In this document: positions 51,993-58,159 of the stretch, one piece after another
Layout: every line of letters starts with the position of its first letter
How positions within the stretch are numbered: position 1 is the first letter of the stretch
NCBI GenBank assembly: GCA_031292035.1
Contig: JARLHX010000306.1
Span: forward strand, 1 to 58,159
Length of the DNA: 58,159 bases
Source of the DNA: Negativicutes bacterium
GTDB lineage: Bacteria > Bacillota_C > Negativicutes > Sporomusales_B > JARLHX01
Direction: 5' to 3'
Translations under genes and position numbers: made by a program
The notes under the pieces: generated by a model
Databases searched by the model: none
Told to the model about the DNA's origin: nothing
What the model saw: only the letters and a program-made list of their open reading frames with translations

Positions 51993-53540
51993 CTAAAATT
52001 GGAAATATAGAAATTCGGATGTTTCGCTAAACCCTAAGATACAAAGCAATAAGCTTAATCCCAATACACATACCCATAAAGGCGTAGGATTCCATTCAAG
52101 ATATCTTGCCCAACGAGATTCAATTATAGCTGTATCTACATCTAACGCCGGATTATACTTTGCAGTGAGTTCTATTACGTTGGGCAGAAAAAAGACTATT
52201 ATCATGGAACCAATGATCCACAGAGCACTATCAATTGATACCGTTTTGGCGCTTGAAGACAGTCCCAAGTGAAAGGTCGGTTGAATCGCCGCAGGCAGCA
52301 TATTGAACCAAGATTCGTGTAGCGCGATGCCGTGAAAGCCGAACATTGTTTTTATAATCTCTGTAGCAGATTCAACATCTTTAGCTCTAAAGAATACCCA
52401 GGCAATTACCACCGCTAAAAACGTGATGCTCCGTGATATTATCTTGTTTAGACTCAACCCAAATTTTATTGCTAGATCGCGCCAGAGGTTATTAATCACT
52501 AAATAAGAGCCATGCAAACATCCCCAAATGACAAAAGTCCATCCTGCACCGTGCCATAATCCCCCGAGAAACATCGTCAGCATCAAATTAGCATATCGTC
52601 GAAGCTTTCCTCTTCTATTACCGCCCAAAGGAATATATAAATAATCCTTTAAAAATCTAGATAACGTCATATGCCATCTGCGCCAGAACTCGATGATACT
52701 TTTGGCTTTATAGGGTGAAAAGAAGTTTATCGGGAGCCTTATATTAAACATTAATGCCAAACCGATAGCCATTTCTGAATAACCCGAGAAATCAAAATAT
52801 ATTTGAAAACTGTATGCTAAGGCTCCCGTCCATGCCTCTAGAAACGAGAGCGGCTTCCCTAATGAAGCCCAAATAAAGACAGGCTTTGCAATATTCGAGA
52901 GACTATCTGCAATCATAACCTTTTTTGTTAATCCGAGAATAAAGATCACCAAACCGACACAAATATTTTGCCAGTTCAGAATAAACGTGTTCCGACTCTC
53001 GAACTGCGGCATCATTTCTTTGTGATGCAAAATCGGTCCCGCTATTAAATGAGGAAAAAAGGTAACAAACACAATATAAGATAAAAAATTGTATTCCTTT
53101 GCTTTCCCTTGGTAGACATCCACTAGATAGGCAAGTTGTGTAAAGGTGAAAAAAGAAATCCCCAGTGGTAGAAATGCACTGGGCAGTGCAAGAGGCACAT
53201 TCATTAGAGAAAATAAACTATTGAAGATAAAGTCAAGGTATTTATAATGAACCAAAACTGCCAGATTGAGCGATATACCAATCACCAAGACTAGCCGAGA
53301 CCTTCTTCGATCAAGAGAACTAACCTGCTTGGCTAAAAACATCCCCAAAAAATAGTTTATTATTATGGACGCAAGTAAAAGAGCCAAGAACCTCAGACTC
53401 CACCAGGCATAAAAAAACAAGGACACACAACCTAGCCAAGTAATAGCGCCATTCAAGCTATTTGAACGTCCTAATAGATAATAAATAATCAAACTAACCG
53501 GAAGAAATAAGAAAACGAATATATCCGAATTGAAAAGCAT
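51993..53540 (-). CDS. MBOAT family O-acyltransferase (AlgI-like)
   Basis: A 515-residue membrane protein. The family signatures are FWRRWHMTLSRFLKDYLYIP and the catalytic His in LGGLWHGAGWTF. It would transfer an acetyl or acyl group across the membrane to a cell-surface polysaccharide. AAGGGG precedes ATG 53540. The gene is markedly AT-rich compared with the genes around it, suggesting acquisition. Because the next gene is cut by IS21, the modification system may be inactive. Confidence 0.88.
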   Translation of the reverse strand: MLFNSDIFVFLFLPVSLIIYYLLGRSNSLNGAITWLGCVSLFFYAWWSLRFLALLLASIIINYFLGMFLAKQVSSLDRRRSRLVLVIGISLNLAVLVHYKYLDFIFNSLFSLMNVPLALPSAFLPLGISFFTFTQLAYLVDVYQGKAKEYNFLSYIVFVTFFPHLIAGPILHHKEMMPQFESRNTFILNWQNICVGLVIFILGLTKKVMIADSLSNIAKPVFIWASLGKPLSFLEAWTGALAYSFQIYFDFSGYSEMAIGLALMFNIRLPINFFSPYKAKSIIEFWRRWHMTLSRFLKDYLYIPLGGNRRGKLRRYANLMLTMFLGGLWHGAGWTFVIWGCLHGSYLVINNLWRDLAIKFGLSLNKIISRSITFLAVVIAWVFFRAKDVESATEIIKTMFGFHGIALHESWFNMLPAAIQPTFHLGLSSSAKTVSIDSALWIIGSMIIVFFLPNVIELTAKYNPALDVDTAIIESRWARYLEWNPTPLWVCVLGLSLLLCILGFSETSEFLYFQF

Positions 53541-53661
53541 ATTATTGCCCCTTAAAGCTAAAATTAGTATCCTATATCGTTATATAAACTGATCATTCTT
53601 TAGTCCATACCCAAAAAATCCTTTACTCCAGAATGTTTCACAAATTCTTTCAAAAGTCCTT

Positions 53662-53686
53662 CTCTAAGGGACTGGTGCCCTTAGAG
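53662..53686. terminator. Hairpin downstream of the HlyD gene
   Basis: CTCTAAGGG-ACTGGTG-CCCTTAGAG, 46 bases after the hlyD-type stop on the minus strand. There is no clear T run. Confidence 0.45.
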
Positions 53687-53731
53687 ATTCTGCTTGTATG
53701 ATATGTATAACTATAAAAATGCTGCATATAA

Positions 53732-55129
53732 CTACCTTTCTCTCAAGCCTTCACTTCTGTACTTTATAAAAGGATCTATAAAATACTCTATAATTCTTTT
53801 CTGCCGTGTTTTAATCTCCGCGGTTACGGCCATACCAGGACTCAAATAGACCGTCCGGTTATTAGCTAGGTCAAACCGACTAACCTCCGTCCGAAGAAGC
53901 GCCCGATAAACCAAGCCTTTATCCTTGTCATCCACCGCATCCGAGCTAATTTCCACCAGTTTTGCGTCCAGAGTGCCGTATTTTTGGAAGTTGAACGTTT
54001 CTACTTTAATTTCAGCATTCTGGCCCTCATACAAAAAGCCAATGTCCTTATTTGCGACCCAAGCTTCGATCTCCATTTGCGCTCCATCGGGTACAATGAG
54101 CATCAACGTCTGAGCCGGGGTGACCACCCCTCCGACTGTATGAATTGCCAATTGATGTACCGTTCCTGCCATTGGTGCGGTAATTGTACTGAGGCGATTT
54201 TTTTCTTTGGCTTTGCTCAGGTCTTCTTCGATAGCCTGCAGTTGATGCCGGTCATCGACCAATTTTTGCATTATATCCCGGTTCCACTCACCAATAACGT
54301 TGTTCAACGTTTCCATGCTTTGAAGCAGTGCATGGCTAGCCTTGACCAAGTCGCTCATTTGAGCAGCCAAGTCTTGTTGAAGACCAATTCGAGTCTTGCG
54401 ATAGTCGAGATATTGGAATTTTCCGATTCCTCCCAAGTCCATTAATTCCTTCATCTTAGTTTCCTGCTCTGTCGCTATTTCCAGTTGTTGAGCAAGTTTT
54501 TCCTTCGTGGCATTTCCTGTGTCAATCGCCGCTTGGGCTTGGCTCACTCCCTGCTGGGCTGCCGCAACCTTGGCCTGATATTCGACCATCCGACTGCGAT
54601 AGAGTTGCATCTGATATTGTACATCCTGGGAGTTCGCTGTTGTATTTTGACCAGGATCGAAGGGAATTCCCTGTTGCTCCGCTACAAGGCGTTTGATTTC
54701 CAGCTGATAATAGGCCTGTTCTTTGACCTGGCGGGCAAGGTCGGCAGCCGTAAGGGTCGTGTCAAGCTCAATGAGTACGTCGCCTAGTTGAACCTTGCTG
54801 CCATCCTTGACGTGAATGGCTTTCACCACTCCGGTATCGAAAGCCTGAATCGTCTTTGTATAGCCGGAAGGAATAACTTTTCCCGGTGCGACGGCGACTT
54901 CGTCAAGTTGACCCACACAAGCCCAAATTAGAGCAATGACAAGTATCGAGATAACTACCCAGACGAGGGCTCGCCCGATAGGCGAAGGCGGCGTCTCCAC
55001 AATCTCCAGTGCAGCCGGCAAGAATTCCATTTCACTTCTTGTAAGCTGATTCGAATCCGTAGCGTCTTTGTTGAACGAACGAATGGTTTTTATCGGCTCT
55101 TTCATCCATTTTGGTAGCGTCAGGCGCAT
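53732..55129 (-). CDS. HlyD-family type I secretion adaptor
   Basis: A 465-residue membrane fusion protein with one membrane helix (about 55-75), lipoyl-like halves (GVVKAIHVKDGSKVQLGDVLIELDT and TITAPMAGTV) and a long coiled-coil domain between them. The C-terminal LSPGMAVTAEIKT and the final hydrophobic stretch are usual for HlyD. It overlaps the ABC transporter gene by 10 bases and would link it to an outer membrane channel. No TolC gene is in the window. Confidence 0.9.
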   Translation of the reverse strand: MRLTLPKWMKEPIKTIRSFNKDATDSNQLTRSEMEFLPAALEIVETPPSPIGRALVWVVISILVIALIWACVGQLDEVAVAPGKVIPSGYTKTIQAFDTGVVKAIHVKDGSKVQLGDVLIELDTTLTAADLARQVKEQAYYQLEIKRLVAEQQGIPFDPGQNTTANSQDVQYQMQLYRSRMVEYQAKVAAAQQGVSQAQAAIDTGNATKEKLAQQLEIATEQETKMKELMDLGGIGKFQYLDYRKTRIGLQQDLAAQMSDLVKASHALLQSMETLNNVIGEWNRDIMQKLVDDRHQLQAIEEDLSKAKEKNRLSTITAPMAGTVHQLAIHTVGGVVTPAQTLMLIVPDGAQMEIEAWVANKDIGFLYEGQNAEIKVETFNFQKYGTLDAKLVEISSDAVDDKDKGLVYRALLRTEVSRFDLANNRTVYLSPGMAVTAEIKTRQKRIIEYFIDPFIKYRSEGLRER

Positions 55130-57294
55130 ACAATTTTGCCCTCCTGTTGGTTGTAAAGGCTATGGTAAGCGCCTTTTTGCTCTATCAGCTGTTCGTGGCT
55201 GCCTTGTTCGATGATGCGGCCTTTTTCGACGACAATGATGGTATCGGCGCTACGAACAGTAGAAAGCCGATGGGCAATGATAAACACGGTCCGCCCTTTA
55301 CATATCTGCTCCAGATTATCCTGGATGATTCTTTCCGACTGATAGTCGAGCGCACTGGTGGCTTCATCAAATATTAAGATCCGTGGATTCAAGAGTAGCG
55401 TCCGGGCGATAGCGATGCGTTGGCGCTGCCCACCCGATAACGAAGAGCCTCGCTCACCAACGCCGGTGTCATAGCCTTCTGGCAGTTCCAGAATAAAATC
55501 ATGCGCTCCTGCCAGTTTGGCGGCCTGGACCACACGTTCCATAGAAGCGGCCGGGTCCACGACGGCGATGTTATCACGAACGCTGCCGTTGAAGAGGAAG
55601 TTTTCCTGTAACACCACTCCGATCTGGCGACGTAGCCAGGCTGGCTCGACCTGAGCCAGATCGATGCCATCGACAAGAACTCGGCCACGTTCCGGGAGAT
55701 AGAGTCTTTGAATGAGCTTTGTCAGGGTACTTTTACCAGAGCCGGAGCGCCCGACGATACCGACCGTGGTGCCTGGTTGGACGGTCAAGTTGAGATTCTC
55801 CAGTACCAGCGGTCCGTCGTTACGGTAGCGAAAAGATAGGTCTTCAATAGAAACAATGCCTTTGATTGGCGGCAACAGAGTACGATTCGGATTAAAGGCC
55901 GGCTCCCTAGGACAGTTAAGTATATCGCCCAGCCTTTCAATGGAAAGCCGGACCTGCTGGAAATCCTGCCAAAGGTTAGCCAGCCGTAATACCGGTTCGG
56001 TCACCCGGCCGGATAACATTTGAAAGGCGATCAGCTGGCCGACGGTAAGTTGTCCGTCCATTACCAGATGGGCACCAAACCAAAGGATCGCCAAAGTAGC
56101 AATCTTTTGGATGAACTGAGCAGTATTACTGGCCATATTGCCGAGCATCGTGGTTTTGAAAGAGGCTTTGACATAATTCGCCTGGAGTCCTTCCCACTTA
56201 TGGTTGAGCTGTGGTTCAATCGCCAGACTCTTTACGGTATGAATACCGGTAATCGATTCGACCAGGTAAGACTGAACTTCGGCCCCGCAGGCGAAGCGAT
56301 GATTCAACCGTTGCTTGAAGATGGGAGTAACGAATAGCGATACGCCGACAAATAGCGGTAAAGCCGCCAAAGTAATCAGGCTTAAAGTGACGCTGTAAAA
56401 GAACATAGCAATAATAAATACGATAGCAAAAAACAAATCCAATACTACGGTGAGAGTTGACCCAGTTAAAAATTGACGAATGTTTTCAAGCTCTCTTACC
56501 CGGGCCACGGTATCGCCGACCCGTCTGATTTCAAAGTATTTGAGCGGCAGCGCCAACAAGTGATTGAATAGCTTGGCCGAAAGAAGAACGTCCACCCGGT
56601 TGGTTGTATGGGAAAAAAGATACGACCGGAGCACTCCCAGGATACCTTCGAAGGCATTGATAAAGAAAAGGCCGACCGCTAAAATGTCCAGAGTAGAAAC
56701 GCCTTTATGTACTAAGACTTTATCGATGATGACCTGGGTAAATAGGGGTGTAACGAGTCCAACACTTTGCAAAAAGAAAGAAGCGATTAATACTTCACCG
56801 AAAAATCGCTTAAATCGTATCATAACTGGTATAAACCAGCTAAAGTTAAATTCTTTCTCAAGACTGGCAAGACTAAATCGGCGGGCCAGCAAGATCAAGG
56901 TTCCTGTCCAGGCAGCACCGAAGACCTCGTGCGTGAGAGTGAGCGGCCGTTCTTTATAAGGGTCAAAAACAAGTACCCGTTGTTCGTCGGCCTTAACAAT
57001 TGCTACATACTGACCATTACCCAATAAAGCGATAGCTGGCAGCGACAATCTCGGCAGTTTTGTTACTGCTGTGTTTACTTGTTTCGCTTTGAGGCCCAGT
57101 TCTTTGGCTGCCCGGAGAAGAGTAACAGTATCCGCAGCGATGTCAGATATAACAAATGCCCTTTTGAGTTGTTGGTAGTCGGCGGGTATCCCGAGAAACT
57201 TTGCGGCAGTGACGAGACACATGAGACCGCCATCAATATTTGCGCTAGGGATATTGCTAAAGGTTGGGGAACTACGATCCTGGTTATGGTCCAT
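55120..57294 (-). CDS. Type I secretion ABC transporter with C39-like domain (HlyB type)
   Basis: A 724-residue transporter. The N-terminal ~135 residues are a C39-peptidase-like domain in which the active cysteine region is SANIDGGLMCL, Gly in place of the nucleophilic Cys, so it is a non-cleaving recognition domain as in HlyB. The ABC membrane domain and the ATPase follow, with Walker A GRSGSGKST, signature LSGGQRQR and Walker B IFDEATSALD. GGAGG precedes ATG 57294. It is in an operon with HlyD and just downstream of an RTX gene, its probable substrate. Confidence 0.92.
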   Translation of the reverse strand: MDHNQDRSSPTFSNIPSANIDGGLMCLVTAAKFLGIPADYQQLKRAFVISDIAADTVTLLRAAKELGLKAKQVNTAVTKLPRLSLPAIALLGNGQYVAIVKADEQRVLVFDPYKERPLTLTHEVFGAAWTGTLILLARRFSLASLEKEFNFSWFIPVMIRFKRFFGEVLIASFFLQSVGLVTPLFTQVIIDKVLVHKGVSTLDILAVGLFFINAFEGILGVLRSYLFSHTTNRVDVLLSAKLFNHLLALPLKYFEIRRVGDTVARVRELENIRQFLTGSTLTVVLDLFFAIVFIIAMFFYSVTLSLITLAALPLFVGVSLFVTPIFKQRLNHRFACGAEVQSYLVESITGIHTVKSLAIEPQLNHKWEGLQANYVKASFKTTMLGNMASNTAQFIQKIATLAILWFGAHLVMDGQLTVGQLIAFQMLSGRVTEPVLRLANLWQDFQQVRLSIERLGDILNCPREPAFNPNRTLLPPIKGIVSIEDLSFRYRNDGPLVLENLNLTVQPGTTVGIVGRSGSGKSTLTKLIQRLYLPERGRVLVDGIDLAQVEPAWLRRQIGVVLQENFLFNGSVRDNIAVVDPAASMERVVQAAKLAGAHDFILELPEGYDTGVGERGSSLSGGQRQRIAIARTLLLNPRILIFDEATSALDYQSERIIQDNLEQICKGRTVFIIAHRLSTVRSADTIIVVEKGRIIEQGSHEQLIEQKGAYHSLYNQQEGKIVCA

Positions 57295-57323
57295 ATTCAG
57301 CCTCCAGAATGTTTTGCAGAATT

Positions 57324-57358
57324 ACATAGATACCGGCAATTTCTACCGGTATCTATGT
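57324..57358 (-). terminator. Hairpin between the RTX gene and its secretion genes
   Basis: ACATAGATACCGG (57324-57336) and its perfect complement (57346-57358) with a 9-base loop, followed on the minus strand by only TAATTC. It may be an attenuator lowering read-through into the transporter. Confidence 0.55.
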
Positions 57359-57385
57359 GCTGACTACTATATTTCCAAGTGGCTG

Positions 57386-58159
57386 CTAAACTATTTTGTT
57401 GTTAATATCCGACGCCGTTAACATTCCGTCGGAAAACTTGAACATGTCCACTTGGTTGCTCGTTCCCAAGACCCAATTGGAAATCGTTATGTTTTGTCCT
57501 GATTGGGTTGAAGTGCAAACCAAGTCATTGCCATTCTGTGAAAACTCTATACTGGCCATCACAAGGTTCTGGAACTGCAGTGTATCACGCCCCTGGCCGC
57601 CGTACCCTCTTTCGTTGATGGTATCACTGCCCGAATTGCTTCCCCAAACGTAGGTGTTATTGCCACCGCCAGAGTACAGGGATGCGGTCCCAGTCCCAGT
57701 ATAAAAGATGTCGCTGCCGCTGCCCCCGTAGAGGGTGTTATTGCTCCCGCTACCGGCGTACAGCGTGTCGTTGCCATCGCCAGCGTAGATCGTGTTCGAG
57801 TCACCGCCAGCGATCCTCATCGTATAGTCGCTGCCGTTGATGCCGTGCACCGTATTCCCACTCCCCGCGATGGAGGAATAGTCCGCAATAATAGGATTTT
57901 GGACTAAGTCATCCATCTGCTGGCCACTCAGCGTCGTCCCATCCGCGAACTGGAAGCTACCCACCTGGTACGTCGGCGTCAAACTGTCAAACCAGCCCGA
58001 GATGTCCAGTGTCTTGCTTGTCGTCTGGTTGGTGATGACCATGTCGTTGCCGCTGATCTGATACTGCAGCGCGCCTTCCGTCACCCCGTCCCCGAACTCG
58101 ACTGTGTCCCGGCCCTGGCCTCCGCCGTAGCCGTCTTCGTAAATTACGGTGTTGCCCGC
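57386..58159 (-). CDS. RTX (haemolysin-type calcium-binding) protein, C-terminal part
   Basis: The open frame continues to the right edge; 257 residues are visible and the true start is outside the window. Calcium-binding nonapeptide units occur in AGDGNDTLYAGSGSNNTLYGGSGSD and nearby. Two longer repeats of the type GNDLVCTST...ISNW...VDMFKFSDG and GNDMVITNQ...ISGWFD...GSFQFADG resemble the haemolysin-related (PF06594) domain. The C-terminal ~60 residues, ending with FSDGMLTASDINNKIV, would carry the uncleaved secretion signal. It is expected to be exported by the ABC transporter encoded next. The function of the full protein (toxin, adhesin, enzyme) cannot be known here. Confidence 0.85.
   Translation of the reverse strand, partial: AGNTVIYEDGYGGGQGRDTVEFGDGVTEGALQYQISGNDMVITNQTTSKTLDISGWFDSLTPTYQVGSFQFADGTTLSGQQMDDLVQNPIIADYSSIAGSGNTVHGINGSDYTMRIAGGDSNTIYAGDGNDTLYAGSGSNNTLYGGSGSDIFYTGTGTASLYSGGGNNTYVWGSNSGSDTINERGYGGQGRDTLQFQNLVMASIEFSQNGNDLVCTSTQSGQNITISNWVLGTSNQVDMFKFSDGMLTASDINNKIV

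Noticed and set aside
57386..58159. CRISPR-like repetition in the RTX region
   Set aside because: The repeats are protein-level glycine/aspartate units of unequal length, not identical DNA repeats with spacers.

Overview
The window looks like the chromosome of an anaerobic, spore-forming, diderm Firmicute of the Sporomusaceae/Negativicutes type. This is inferred from AGGAGG-type ribosome binding sites and DUF3231 and CBO0543-like genes, which are typical of spore-forming Firmicutes. It also rests on a CO-dehydrogenase-like cluster and on an RTX/type I secretion locus, which needs an outer membrane. No rRNA, tRNA or CRISPR array was seen.

Layout. (1) 1-7.2 kb: a sugar-acid locus. An RpiR regulator is divergent from a LarA-like gene and is followed by an Entner-Doudoroff-like set: IlvD/Edd dehydratase, gluconokinase-like FGGY kinase, 2-hydroxyacid dehydrogenase and KDPG aldolase. 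(2) 8.2-17.2 kb: a tri/dicarboxylate locus on the minus strand. It has an isocitrate/isopropylmalate-type dehydrogenase, LeuC/LeuD-like dehydratase subunits, a two-gene Fe-S cassette of unknown function, a DASS transporter and a soluble fumarate-reductase-like flavoprotein with a [2Fe-2S] partner. A divergent LysR regulator flanks it. (3) 17.3-23.2 kb: a DJ-1 protein, a GGDEF cyclase and a second sugar-acid operon (LarA-like, hydroxyacid dehydrogenase, MFS transporter, HpcH/HpaI aldolase). (4) 23.5-36.7 kb: small, exported, membrane and spore-former genes, including an unusual protein with cysteine at every fourth residue, and an MFS transporter.

(5) 36.8-44.5 kb: the most interesting region. 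A sigma-54 activator and a matching -24/-12 promoter precede a run of an alcohol dehydrogenase, a second copy of the unknown Fe-S cassette, a CooF-like ferredoxin, a compact CooS (CO dehydrogenase) lacking the usual histidine tunnel, and a NAD(P)H:acceptor flavoprotein. The Fe-S cassette at 40.1-41.4 kb aligns with the one at 11.9-13.3 kb, without gaps for the smaller protein. Its two separate pathway contexts make it the best candidate here for an undescribed redox module.

(6) 44.6-58.2 kb: an IS256 transposase remnant, an amidase, a type III polyketide synthase with its methyltransferase, and a glutamate-synthase-like gene whose 5' end was removed by an IS21-family element. That element also cut off the 3' end of an exopolysaccharide O-acylation gene next to an MBOAT acyltransferase. 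The window ends with a type I secretion ABC transporter, its HlyD adaptor and the C-terminus of an RTX protein.
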